This document shows positions 1-11,256 of a DNA stretch of 64,000 nucleotides, piece by piece (within the stretch, counting starts at the first letter, position 1; every line of letters starts with the position of its first letter). A program made the position numbers and the translations under genes. Under the pieces are notes generated by a model. The model did not search any database and had not been told where the DNA came from. It saw nothing but the letters and a program-made list of their open reading frames with translations. Source of the DNA: Crambe crambe (lineage: Eukaryota; Porifera; Demospongiae; Poecilosclerida; Crambeidae); the NCBI GenBank assembly GCA_963924555.1, contig OZ004585.1, forward strand, positions 8,882,556 through 8,946,555, written 5' to 3'.

Positions 1-1420
1 TAAGAAATAACTAAATTCCCTTAAAATTTAGATGCCCTAAGATGCCATAATTATCATGAAGTGTGTCTGTAGCTACCTTTTAATTTCTTGGTCTTCTTCA
101 ACTACATCTATTGAGTCTTTCTTGGTGGATGGAACGAATACAGGAACTATCTCTTTTCTTAGGACACCATTTTCCATGGCCTGAGCTGAACGAGTATAGG
201 ACAACTTAGCATACTCGTCCTGTTCCTCCCGAGAAATTCCATATTTTTTAGCAGTGTGCTCACCAAAATTTCCCAAATAGGACTGGAAAAAGAAAGTCAC
301 CAGTACAGGAATAGAACCATTTCATGGAAGACATAAGCTATTTATAATATACAAAAAGTTTACAAATCAATGAACAGGATTAATTTAATTGACTTTCAAT
401 TTCTGCTCCATTTTATGGCATGTGTGGTTATAGTGCCATCAGTGCATGTTGTCTCTCTATCACAGCTTATTAAATCCAGACTCTAAGATTTAAAGCTGAC
501 AGTGGTTAAGAGAAATACGAACCTTATTGTACACGTCCCATAAACCATCCTGAATTATTCCATCCACTATCTTATGATGGCCATAAGTATATCCTGTGCG
601 ACTCTTCGGGAGGTAGTAGGGAATGTTGGAAGTACTTTCTAAGCCCCCAGCAACCATAACCTCTGTTGATGACAAGGCTATACTTTGTGCTGCCATCATG
701 ACTGTTTTCATCCCTACGAGATGAAAAAAGAAATGCATGGGTGCTTCACAGAGACTTCAGCAGTTGACTATAGCAAAATTACAGTTGATTCAGAAGGTGA
801 ATTATGAAATATTTCTTTGGAAATAGCAATGATATTTCAAGAAAGTACATTACCTACTGTTTAGTTGGTCCCATATTTAGCTATACCTTCACATCATTAT
901 GCACTACACATAGCTTCACTGCAGACTGTGTTTTGCTGTTATATTGCTCACTTAATGTGAAATAGCTAGCCTTTATTATACCTGAGGAACATGCTTTGTT
1001 GACGGTCATCCATGGAGTGGTCACAGGGAGACCAGCACCAATAGCTGCCTGTCTGGCTGGACCCAATCCCTGACCAGCTTGTATACCAACACCCATGTAC
1101 ACTTCATCTACCTGCAGGCCTAATGTGTTATAACAGTATTAGCTATAAATGAAGAAGAGGCTTACATGCTCTGGTTCGATTTGGGCTCTCTTGACTGCAG
1201 CCTGGATGGCAAAGGAGCCTAGTTGAGTACCTTTTAAGGAAGATAAATCCCCAAGAAAGCTTCCAATGGGTGTCCGAATAGCACTGGCGATGAAAACTTC
1301 CTGTATTCTAGAGTTTCCCCCATGTCTCTTTGCAGTAGTGCTGAAATTTGTGGCCTGATTCTTACTGCAAACAAGACCCTGAACTCGTCTATAGCAGAAC
1401 AGCCTGCTAACTCTAGCCAT
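1..1420 (-). CDS. ACAT1-like thiolase, copy 8 (cut by window edge)
   Basis: Acetyl-CoA acetyltransferase (EC 2.3.1.9), thiolase family; it interconverts two acetyl-CoA and acetoacetyl-CoA, presumably in mitochondria. Visible exons are 1166-1420, 982-1111, 523-713 and 77-282; three further exons should lie left of position 1. The start ATG at 1418-1420 opens a basic, Ser-rich presequence ([12 protein letters not shown]) typical of a transit peptide. The thiolase start (RTPIGSF), the acyl-accepting cysteine (NKACSSG, exon 2) and the start of the thiolase middle region ([11 protein letters not shown]) are present. The visible 782 nt keep frame and consensus splice sites. The presequence differs from the MVGIG-type copies and is nearly identical to the 5' half of the chimeric copy at 10.5-11.0 kb. 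Function is firm at family level; activity of this paralogue is inferred. Confidence 0.88.
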
Positions 1421-1653
1421 CTCTCTCTCAAAAAATTTTTTTCTCCCTTTGCAGGCACATAGCTAAATGTTTTTATTTTTAAAATAGCTTCCACCTTTAC
1501 TTTACAGCTTCCACATTGAGTGTGTGTCAGTGTATGTTATTAAGGCATTACAGAGCTAAATCTGAATAGAGAAAGGTCAGGTACAGGTCACTATATCAAA
1601 GTAATAATAGATGATGATGATTGTTGGGGATACACCCCCACACTGGACATCAG

Positions 1654-1659
1654 ATGACT

Positions 1660-1724
<65 letters not shown>
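1654..1724. repeat. (GAT)n microsatellite followed by ACA triplets
   Basis: About 23 tandem GAT triplets run into GAC and then ACA triplets (to about 1755). It lies in the roughly 510 bp gap between ACAT copies 8 and 7, which otherwise shows nothing recognisable. A similar ATG/ACA tract recurs in front of copy 4 (7391-7574), so the flanking sequence was probably duplicated along with the genes. Confidence 0.9.
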
Positions 1725-1726
<2 letters not shown>

Positions 1727-1933
1727 CGACGACAACAACAACAACAACAACAACAATCAACTTACGGTGTCTTGTACATTAATTTAATTGCAGTAGCATG
1801 ATACATGATGAGGAAGAGGGATTTAAAATTAATGTAAACATGAAGGAGCAGGATATGCCCTTTCAGGTATTATGTATATTATTATATGCAGTCATGAAAA
1901 AACATGGACGGCATATAACGCATGTGTAATTAT

Positions 1934-3784
1934 CTACAGTTTTTCAATGATCATTGCAGAGGCCCCGCCCCCACCATTACAGATGCCTGCAAGTCCCTTT
2001 TCCCCTGACTTAAGGTTGTGAACAAGGTGACCAACAATACGTGCTCCTGACATACAAAAAGGATGGCCCAATGAGATAGCACCTGAAGAAATATAGAAAT
2101 GGAATTGTCACCATTAGCTAACTGGTATTTTGAAGTGATGATCATGATCAGATACTTACCTCCATGGACATTGACAAGAGAAGGATCTAGTTCAATCAAT
2201 TTGATGACTGCCAGAGGCACCACACTAAAGGCCTCATTTATCTCAAATAAGGAAATATCTTCCTTCTTCAGACCACACATGGAGAGGACTTTAGTTATGG
2301 CTGCCACTGGAGCTGTGCAAAAATCTATTGGAGCATAAGATGCATCAGCAAAACCTGCATGAGAAATATGCATGAACTGGCACCAAAGTAATGCTCATAG
2401 CTATAATGTCTAAAACCCAGATTTTATATCTATGATTCTATGTATAGATTATCCTCCCCACTAGCTATTATTTGGTGTCATACTGGGTGAGTTGTATTCT
2501 ACATGATATTCATATACCAACTATTCGCGCCAGAGGCACTGCTCCAGTTCGGTTGGCAGCTGCCTGGCTCATGAGGATGAGGGCAGCAGCTCCATCACTG
2601 AGGGGACTGGAGTTAGCAGCTGTAATGGTCCCCCCTTCCTTGGCACTCAAAAAAACAGGTTTTAAGGATCCTAACTTTGAGAAGTTGACTCTGAGTTGGT
2701 ATATCAAGAAAGAAACCCATAACACAAGACCATGAAGTTATTATTAAAATAATATAGACCTTTTAATTTCTTGGTCTTCTTCAACCACATGTACCAAGTC
2801 TTTCTTGGTGGATGGAACAGACACAGGAACAATCTCTCGTCTTAGGACACCATATTCCATGGCCTGAGCTGAACGAGTATAGGACAGCTTAGCATACTCG
2901 TCCTGTTTCTCCCGAGAAATTCCATATCTCTTAGCAGTATGTTCACCACCATTTCCCATGTAAAACTGCAAAATAATATAGTTAGCTAACTATAAGGTGT
3001 GATCAGAACAAACCTTATTATGCACATCCCACAGACCATCTTGAATAATTCCATCCTTCACCTCATCGTGGCCATAAGTAAGTCCTTTGCGACTCTTTAG
3101 GAGGTAGTAGGGAATGTTGGAAGCACTTTCCATGCCCCCAGCAACCATAACCTCTGTTGATGACAAGGCTATACTTTGTGCTGCTGTCATAATCGCCTTC
3201 ATCCCTATAATTATAATTCAAAAAGCAAGTTATAAATTCTCACTGCTGTAATTTTAGAGTGGCAGTGTGCAAGTCATCAACAATTCACTCGCCTCCAGAG
3301 TAGCAGAGGTCATTATTTGTTAAATTTACATCTACCTGAGGCACATTCCTTAACAACAACTGTGCATGGAGTGGTCACAGGCAGACCAGCACCAAGAGCT
3401 GCCTGTTTTGCTGGAGCCTGTCCATCACCACCAAAGCTATGACCCATGTACACCCCATCAACCTATAACATTAAAATAATTATGCTAGCTAATTTATTAT
3501 AGCTAATGAACTATAACCTGCTCTGGTTCTATTTGGGCTCTTTTGACTGCAGCCTGGATGGCAATGGAGCCTAATTGAGTGCTACGGAGGGGAGATAAAT
3601 GTCCGAAAAAGCTTCCAATGGGTGTCCGGACAGCACTGACGATGAAAACTTCTTGTGGTTTGGAGTTTTCCCCATGGCTCTTGGTACATGCAGTGGTGCT
3701 GAAATTAGTGACGCGATTAGCAGTACAAACAAGACCCTGGATCCGTCTAGAACTCCAGCAAAACAACCTGCCAATTCCAACCAT
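1934..3784 (-). CDS. ACAT1-like thiolase, copy 7
   Basis: Complete mitochondrial-type acetyl-CoA acetyltransferase paralogue, 435 aa predicted (human ACAT1 has 427). Seven exons: 3518-3784, 3336-3462, 3014-3204, 2760-2965, 2518-2690, 2160-2354 and 1934-2082. All junctions keep phase with GT-AG sites. The start ATG opens [18 protein letters not shown], a transit-like presequence. Thiolase landmarks are RTPIGSF near residue 50, the nucleophilic Cys in [26 protein letters not shown] with the catalytic His, and CNGGGGASA with the second catalytic Cys. Compared with copy 1 (13.3-15.4 kb), NKVCSSG has become KECASG and GHPIGM has become GHPFCM, so substrate preference may have shifted. That shift is inference. 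A palindromic TGCGCATGCGCA lies 30 bp upstream of the ATG. Confidence 0.92.
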
Positions 3785-3813
3785 CTCTAGCTCTAGCTCT
3801 CCCGCTCCGATGA

Positions 3814-3825
3814 TGCGCATGCGCA
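3814..3825. promoter_or_regulatory. NRF-1-like palindrome upstream of copy 7
   Basis: TGCGCATGCGCA is a perfect match to the metazoan NRF-1/alpha-Pal consensus YGCGCAYGCGCR. It sits 30 bp upstream of the copy 7 start codon. The same element occurs at matching distance before copies 2 and 4 and in degenerate form at about 4935. NRF-1 controls nuclear genes for mitochondrial proteins, which fits ACAT1. Binding in this organism is inferred. Confidence 0.6.
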
Positions 3826-3957
3826 GAGTTTTAAGCAATTCAATATCAATATTCAAGTGTGTGCCAGTGAATAGAGCAGTCAATTTAAAAAAAATTGTAA
3901 TGACCACTAACAATACAACAACACTAACGATACAAAACAAATACACATGAGTCACTG

Positions 3958-4542
3958 TCACAGTTTTTCAATGATCAGTGCAGAGGCCCTGCCCCCACCA
4001 TTACAGATGCCTGCAAGTCCCTTTTCCCCTGACTTAAGGTTGTGGACAAGGTGACCAACAATACGTGCTCCCGACACACCAAAAAGATGGCCCAATGAGA
4101 CAGCACCTGAAGAAATATAGAAATCATTAGCTAGCTACTGATAGCTAACTGGTGATGATCATGATCAGATACTTACCTCCATGGACATTGATGAGAGAAG
4201 GATCTAGTTCCATCAAATTGATGATTGCCAGAGGCACCACACTAAAGGCCTCATTTATCTCAAATAAGGAAGTGTCTTCCTTCTTCAGATCGACCGCACA
4301 TGGAGAGGACTTTAGTCATGGCTGCCACTGGAGCTGTGCAAAAGTCTATTGGAGCATGAGATGCATCAGCAAAATCTGCGCATGAGAAATATGCATCGAA
4401 GTAATTTTGTCTAAAACCCAGATTATAGTGAATTTTATCATGTTAACTGAGAGAAATGAGTTGTAGATACAAAAATGAGATGGGAAACATAGAGAACCAA
4501 AAATAAAATGCCAACCAAAAAAAACAAAAAAACAACAACAAC

Positions 4543-4614
<72 letters not shown>

Positions 4615-4890
4615 TTAACTAAGTCCCCAGCACAGCAGAAGCATTGCTTCTTTATAGACAATCTCTGCACTAAATAAAAGTAAGATTTTATCTCCCCAGT
4701 GTTGTCCCTAATCCTTCTCCCAAGTTCTTTAATGAATGACATGGCAGCTGAACCAAAGGACCCCGACGTCTCCACTGCCAACGGGACAAAGAGGTACTGA
4801 CACGCTCCTCTTGGTACATGCAGTGGTGCTGAAATTAGTGACGCGATTAGCAGTGCAAGCAAGACCCTGGAACTCCAGCTGCCATCTCTA
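3958..4890 (-). pseudogene. ACAT1-like pseudogene, copy 6 (exons 7, 6, part of 1)
   Basis: Remnant thiolase copy. The last exon (3958-4106) is complete, from the GAVSLGH region to the stop. The penultimate exon (4177-4375) is 4 nt longer than in every other copy because of a small insertion in the stretch encoding CGLKKED, which shifts the frame. Exons 2-5 are absent and replaced by unrelated, TAA-rich sequence. A piece of exon 1 (SAPLHVPR in the shadow frame; [10 protein letters not shown] in the gene frame) survives at about 4800-4883. A relic of the upstream TGCGCATGCGC element follows at about 4935. Copy 6 cannot encode a thiolase. Confidence 0.85.
4546..4611. repeat. (TAA)n microsatellite
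   Basis: About 21 tandem TAA/AAT triplets inside the sequence that replaced exons 2-5 of the decayed ACAT copy. On the minus strand it reads as a long run of tyrosines, which is not evidence of coding. Confidence 0.9.
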
Positions 4891-5131
4891 ACAATCAATC
4901 AATCAATCTTCAATCAATCAACAATGTAGTCGATGTGCATGCGCAAAATTTTAATGGCAATTCAATATCAATGCCACTTCCACATTCAGGCATAGATTGT
5001 AATATAGACTACGTAGGGCTAGGGCTTCAGGTGTGTGTCAGTGTGTGAACGTCAATATAGTAGCAGTTGATTAGGTAAAATCTGTAATGACCGCTAATAG
5101 CTAAAACATTTACATACACACGAGTCACTGT

Positions 5132-5985
5132 CATAGTTTTTCAATGATCATTGAAGAGGGCCCCCACCAATACTGATGCGCATATGCCTGCGAGTCCCTT
5201 TTCCCCTGACTTAAGGTTGTGGACAAGGTGACCAACAATACGTGCTCCTGATATTCCAAAAGGATGGCCTAATGAGATTGCACCTGAAGAAACAGAATTG
5301 TAGCAGTCAAAAAAAACTTCTCCTGCATGATTCACTGATGACTGCTGATGATGTATAATGATCCTATATTTACCTCCATGGATATTGACAAGCCTATTTG
5401 ATGATTGCCAGAGGCACCACACTGAAGGCCTCATTTATCTCAAATAAGGAAATGTCTTCCTTCTTCAGACCGCACATGGAGAGGACTTTGGTCATGGCTG
5501 CCACTGGAGCTGTGCAATAATCTATTGGAGCACAAGATGCATCAGCAGAACCTGCATGAGAAAATATGCATGAACTGAGTGTTACAGGCACCGAAGTAAT
5601 GCTCATAGCTATTACGTCTATGATTGCATAGTTGTCAACTCTCACTGATTGTCACTTATTTTGCCATTGAAGTAGTACACAATTTATATTGGTCTTATGT
5701 AGTACATATTTATATTACTCTTATGGAAGTCTCACTTTAATGATTTTGAAAAATTGGCAGATTATATGTATTCTTTGTCCTCCCCACTAGCTATTTGGTG
5801 CCATACTGGGTGAGTTGTATTCTACACGATATATATTCATAGCTATACCAACTATTTGTGCCAGAAGCACTGCTCCAGTTCTGTTGGCAGCTGCCTGGCT
5901 TATGAGGACGAGGGCAGCAGCTCCGTCACTGAGGGGACAAGAATTAGCAGCTGTAATGGCCCCCCCTTCCTTGGCACTCAAAAAA
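5132..5985 (-). pseudogene. ACAT1-like pseudogene, copy 5 (exons 7-5)
   Basis: Second thiolase remnant. The exon 5 equivalent (about 5848-5985) keeps SAKEGGAITAANSC and the [20 protein letters not shown] stretch. The exon 6 equivalent (about 5391-5551) lacks the segment encoding MELDPSLVN because of an internal deletion. The exon 7 equivalent (about 5132-5286) keeps [15 protein letters not shown] but has lost the CNGGGGASA frame near its end. Exons 1-4 are missing. The copy sits between the remnant at 4-4.9 kb and a 1.8 kb gene-free stretch. Confidence 0.83.
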
Positions 5986-5989
5986 ACAG

Positions 5990-7542
5990 ATTATAGACCA
6001 TCCGTGTAGGTACCTGGCGAACATAGAAATCTTACACAAAATAAGAAAGAGGGTGAAAGGCAAGGTATTTAGCGCAGCAATAATTATGATTATAAGTGAA
6101 AAGGCTCAATGACCTATAGCTGTAGTAGTTTATCGTGTCAGTTTAGTCTATTTACTGTTGCTATGGAAGAAAAACGTGGAAACAGGTGACTGAAAAGTTT
6201 TGTGGCACTCCTACTACTAAAATAGAAGTCTAGCTGCCTTACTTTTGGTATAAAATGAAAGATACTAGTTGACCATAGCTATGTACTCAAGTAGTTTTAA
6301 TTTTGTGCAGGGCTGGAGATGGCATGCCATTTGCCATTGACGGCTTAAGAAGCCATTTCACTATGTTGTTGTTCTTATATGAGATGAGATACCTCCTTGT
6401 ATCAGGGGCAGGAAAGGATACACTGGGGCAGCTTTACTCTTCATCTTGATCCCTCAAAACAAGTATATCACAACAAATCTCGATGAATTGGATGTTCAGC
6501 AGTGCACTATCAGTACTTGTTATTATCATTTTTTTATTATAACATGAAAGGAAATATGTGTAAAGTGACAGTATTAGCTGCTACATTATAGTATCCTTCT
6601 TTACTATAGCTTTTCTTGACAGCCAGCCATGGGTAATCTGAAGAAACAGTAACATCGACATGATTTTTTTACAGGCACCTTTAAAAAGTACATATGTACA
6701 TATAAATGATCACTACCTAACAGATTAGTGGGGGAAAAGAGACTATACTTTTAACATCCAAGCTCCAGAGGTCCACAAAGTCGAACTACCATTGTTACTC
6801 GCAATTATACCCTCTAACACTTGAGAAACCAGCCTTTTTAAGAACTATGCTTGTTTAGCACTATACTAGCCCACTCTTTGCATTCTTTGAACTTACCAAT
6901 TGGCTATAGTTTAGCAGAAATTTGGCACACTTCTTCTCCTCCCCTGTTTGTTTGGGGCAATTTAGCACGAACAGCTGCGCTGCCTAGCGCCTACACGGAT
7001 TGTCGTTATGGGCGCATGTGACCTGTTTCCAACAGAATCCAATCCTTGATCCTGTGTACGTAGTCGAGCTAGTCTAGTATAGCTATGGTACAGTGCACAC
7101 GTGGCGATCGTGAGCAGCTGGAATTTTAGTTACCCTTCAATGGTTAATGGATTTCACATTTATAGAGAAATTTGGGAAGCTTCAGGACTTCTTTGACCAT
7201 TTCAGCTGGTACAGAAGACGATAGTGAAATACTTGTAGAGAGCCATCTGAGGTCGAAGTACTCCGTAATGACTAATGCGCATGCGCTACATATTATTATA
7301 TTCGAGTAAAAATTCCGTGAAATCATGACCGCGAAAACCACGAAATTAAAATCCCTCGAAAATATCTACCCATACGGTATATCAAAGTAATAGATGATGA
7401 TGATGATGATGATGATGATAATTATGATAATGATGATTAGTCTCGCTAGCCAGACTCCTTTTCCCCTCACTATCTTTGCACATACACTTACTTGCACGCA
7501 CGTGGGGAAAAGGAGTCTGAATAGCGAGACTAAATGATGACG

Positions 7543-7573
<31 letters not shown>

Positions 7574-7826
7574 CCTACTTATAGTGTCTTGTACATTAAT
7601 TTAATTGCAGTAGCTAAAAACCTGATACATGATGAGGAAGAGGGATTTAAAATTAATGTAAACATGAAGGAGCAGGATATTTCCAGAGTAGTCCATTAAT
7701 AAGCAGATAACAGGCATGATCTGTGCACCATATTAAAGTATCAGTCACTGTATATATATATATATATATGTATGGTAGTCACGAAAAAACATGGATGGCA
7801 TATGCATATCATGCATGTGTAATTAT
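5990..7826. other. gene-free stretch
   Basis: No exon with homology or sustained coding character on either strand. It holds one short TIR element (7438-7532), ATG/ACA microsatellites (7391-7430 and 7540-7574), an isolated TGCGCATGCGCT at 7276-7287 and an (AT)n run near 7750. It may be the decayed 5' half of copy 5 plus insertions, but I could not align it to ACAT1 exons. Confidence 0.6.
7438..7532. mobile_element. short TIR MITE, TAGTCTCGC family
   Basis: A 95 bp non-autonomous element. The ends read TAGTCTCGCTAGCCAGACTC and its inverted complement (GAGTCTGAATAGCGAGACTA). It is flanked by AATGATGAT/AATGATGAC, a 9 bp target duplication with one difference, although the flank is itself ATG-rich. 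The first nine bases and the following GCCAGAC match the ends of the 1.26 kb element at 36577-37839, so the two probably belong to one transposon group. Confidence 0.7.
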
Positions 7827-9678
7827 TTATAGTTTTTCAATGATCATTGCAGAGGCCCCGCCCCCACCAATACAGATGCCTGCAAGTCCCTTTTCCCCTG
7901 ACTTAAGGTTGTGGACAAGGTGACCAACAATACGTGCTCCTGACATACAAAAAGGATGGCCCAATGAGACAGCACCTGAAGAAAGAAATAAATAGAATTG
8001 TCATCATTAGATAACTGGTAATTTGAAGTGATGATCATGATCAGATACTTACCTCCATGGACATTGACGAGAGAAGGATCTAGTTCCATCAATTTGATAT
8101 TTGCCAGAGGCACCACACTGAAGGCCTCATTTATCTCAAATAAGGAAATGTCTTCCTTCTTCAGACCGCACATGGAGAGGACTTTAGTCATGGCTGCCAC
8201 TGGAGCTGTGCAAAAGTCTATTGGAGCACAAGCTGCATCAGCAAAACCTGCATGTGTTACATAGCTAGGCACTGTAAAACCTGGATTTTATATCTGTGAT
8301 TGTATGCACTGGGAAAAAATATTTGATGACTGTGTGTGTAAAATTCAAAAATAGGCTTCAATCACCACACCCATACTATCATACACTCTGATAGATATAC
8401 TTATATTCTACCTACTACTCGTGCCAGAGGCACTGCTCCAGTTCTGTTGGCAGCTGCCTGGCTCATGAGGACGAGGGCAGCAGCTCCATCGCCAAGGGGA
8501 CTAGAGTTAGCAGCTGTAATGGTTCCCCCTTCCTCGGCACTCAAAAAAACAGGTTTTAAGGATCCTAACTTTGAGAAGTTGACTCTGAGTTGGTATATCA
8601 AGAAGGACTCAAGCACAAGACCATGAAGTTATTATTAATATAGACCTTTTGAGTTCTTGATCTTCTTCAACCACATGTACCAAGTCTTTCTTGGTGGATG
8701 GAACGGACACAGGAACTATCTCTCGTCTTAGGACACCATTTTCCATGGCCTGAGCTGAACGAGTATAGGACAGCTTAGCATACTCGTCTTGTTCCTCCCG
8801 AGAAATTCCATATCTCCTAGCAGTATGTTCACCACCATTTCCCATGTAAAACTGCAAAATAATATAGTTAGCTAACTATAAGGTGTAATCAGAACAGGAA
8901 TTTATCTAACCTTATTATGCACATCCCATAGAGCATCTTGAATGATTCCATCCTTCACCTCATGGTGGCCATAAGTAAGTCCTTTACGACTCTTTAGGAG
9001 GTAGTAGGGAACGTTGGAATCACTTTCCATGCCCCCAGCAACCATAACCTCTGCTGATGACAAAACTATACTTTGTGCTGCTGTCATAATCGCCTTCATC
9101 CCTATAATTATAATTGAACAAGCAAGTTGTAAAATCTAGCTCATTGCTGTAATTTTAGAGTGGCAGTGTAACAGTTCACTTGCCTCCAGAGTATAGCAGA
9201 GATCATTATTGTTAAATTTGCATCTACCTGAGGCACATTCCTTAACAACAACTGTGCATGGAGTGGTCACAGGCAGACCAGCACCAAGAGCTGCTTGTTT
9301 TACTGGAGCCTGTCCATCACCACCAGAGCCATGACCCATGTACACCCTATCAACCTATATTAAACATTTACAATAATATTTAACACACTTTAAAAAATGA
9401 ACTATAACCTGCTCTGGTTCTATTTGGGCTCTTTTGACTGCAGCCTGAATGGCAATAGAGCCTAATTGAGTGCTACGGAGGGGAGATAAATGTCCGAAAA
9501 AGCTTCCAATGGGTGTCCGGACAGCACTGACGATGAAAACTTCTTGTGGTTTGGAGTTTTTCCCATGGCTCTTGGTACATGCAGTGGTGCTGAAATTTAT
9601 AGTGACGCGATTAGCAGTGTAAACAAGACCCTGGATCCGTCTAGAACTCCAGCAAAACAGCCTGCCAATTCCAGCCAT
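7827..9678 (-). CDS. ACAT1-like thiolase, copy 4
   Basis: Complete acetyl-CoA acetyltransferase paralogue, 436 aa predicted. Exons: 9409-9678, 9228-9354, 8911-9101, 8646-8851, 8412-8584, 8053-8247 and 7827-7975, with lengths and phases matching copy 7. The presequence is [18 protein letters not shown]. Exon 1 has one extra codon (VTINFS instead of VTNFS). The nucleophile motif KECASG, NEAFSVV and the GHPFCM histidine are present. The C-terminal catalytic loop reads CIGGGGASA where copy 7 and human ACAT1 have CNGGGGASA, so the residue after the second catalytic Cys is Ile rather than Asn. The reading frame is intact, but this change could lower activity. Confidence 0.9.
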
Positions 9679-9708
9679 CTCTCTCTCTCTCCGCTCCCGC
9701 TCCGATGA

Positions 9709-9720
9709 TGCGCATACGCA
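9709..9720. promoter_or_regulatory. NRF-1-like site upstream of copy 4
   Basis: TGCGCATACGCA, one base from the perfect palindrome seen before copies 7 and 2. It is 31 bp upstream of the ATG and fits the YGCGCAYGCGCR consensus with one mismatch. Confidence 0.5.
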
Positions 9721-9916
9721 GAGTTTTAAGCAATTCAATATCAATACAGGTCAGTGTGCCAGTGAATAGAGCAGTCAATTTAAAAAAAAATTGTAATGAC
9801 CACTAATAATTCAATATCAATACAGGTCAGTGTGCCAGTGAATAGAGCAGTCAATTAAAAAAAATAAATTGTAATGACCACTAATAATACAACACAAATA
9901 CACATAGTCACTGTCA

Positions 9917-10984
9917 CAGTTTTTCAGTGATCATTGCAGAGGCCCTGCCCCACCATTACAGATGCCTGCCAGTCCGACTTAAGGTTGTGGACAAGGTGAC
10001 CAACAATACATGCTCCCGACATACTAAAAGGATGGCCCAATGAGACAGCACCTGAAGAAATACAGAAATAGAATTATCATCATTAGCTAGCTACTGATAA
10101 CTGATAATTTGAAGTGATGATCATGATCAGATACTTACCTCCATGGACATTGACGAGAGAAGGATCTAGTTCCATTAATTTGATATTTGCCAGAGGCACC
10201 ACACTGAAGGCCTCATTTATCTCAAATAAGGAAATGTCTTCCTTCTTCAGACCACACATGGAGAGGACTTTAGTCATGGCTGCCACTGGAGCTGTGCAAA
10301 AGTCTATTGGAGCACAATCTGCATCAGCAAAACCTGAGAATTGGCAGTTGTAAAAGAAGCTAATAAATATAAAAAATATCATGAAAGAAAGCACTTGCCT
10401 AGTATGCATGCCAGAGGCACTGCTCCAGTTCTGTTGGCAGCTGCCACAATTATACTCTATACACTAGCTACACATAGCTTCACTGCAGACTGTGTTTTGC
10501 TGTTATATTGCTCACTTAATGTGAAATAGCTAGCCTTTATTATACCTGAGGAACATGCTTTGTTGACGGTCATCCATGGAGTGGTCACAGGGAGACCAGC
10601 ACCAATAGCTGCCTGTCTGGCTGGACCCAATCCCTGACCAGCTTGTATACCAACACCCATGTACACTTCATCTACCTGCAGGCCTAATGTGTTATAACAG
10701 TATTAGCTATAAATGAAGAAGAGGCTTAACGGCTCTGGTTCGATTTGGGCTCTCTTGACTGCAGCCTGGACGGCAGAGGAGCCTAGTTGAGTACCTTTTA
10801 AGGAAGATAAATCCCCAAGAAAGCTTCCAATGGGTGTCCGAATAGCACTGGCGATGAAAACTTCCTGTATTCTAGAGTTTCCCCCATGTCTCTTTGCAGT
10901 AGTGCTGAAATTTGTGGCCTGGTTCTTACTGCAAACAAGACCCTGAACTCGTCTATAGCAGAACAGCCTGCTAACTCTAGCCAT
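9917..10984 (-). pseudogene. chimeric ACAT1-like pseudogene, copy 3
   Basis: The 5' part (exon 1, about 10731-10984; exon 2, 10546-10675) is of the [12 protein letters not shown] type and nearly identical to 982-1420. The 3' part (a 40 nt scrap of exon 5 at about 10406-10446, exon 6 at 10139-10333, exon 7 at about 9917-10053) is of the MVGIG type. Exons 3 and 4 and most of exon 5 are gone. The exon 1 donor context has changed (ends GAGCC before GTTAAG rather than GAGCAT before GTAAGC), which shifts the frame. Exon 7 has lost about 10 nt around LKSGEK plus one nt in the glycine loop. This is the product of a deletion that fused two neighbouring array members. Confidence 0.85.
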
Positions 10985-11256
10985 CTCTCTCTCTAAAAAG
11001 ATTTCTCCCTCAATAGCTTCCACCTTAGTTTACAACTTCTACATTGAGTGTGTGTCAGTGTTTGAATTCAGGCAAAAATCTGAATAGAGCATGCAAGGTC
11101 AGTTTGTATGATCTGTTTCTTGCATGGCATGATATGATTTGTGCACCCTGTTAAAGTATTAGTAGCTATATTATGTATGCAGTCACGAAAAAACATGGAT
11201 GGTATGCATAATACTGTAACAAAATTGACTAATCATTTTCTACAGTTTTTCGATGA

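Noticed and set aside
4443-4898. 151-codon minus-strand frame with a poly-tyrosine run
   Set aside because: Created by the (TAA)n microsatellite plus a scrap of ACAT exon 1 read in a shadow frame.
7144-7341. Small minus-strand frame in the 6-7.8 kb gap
   Set aside because: No homology, no splice partners and no codon signal; the gap otherwise holds only repeats.
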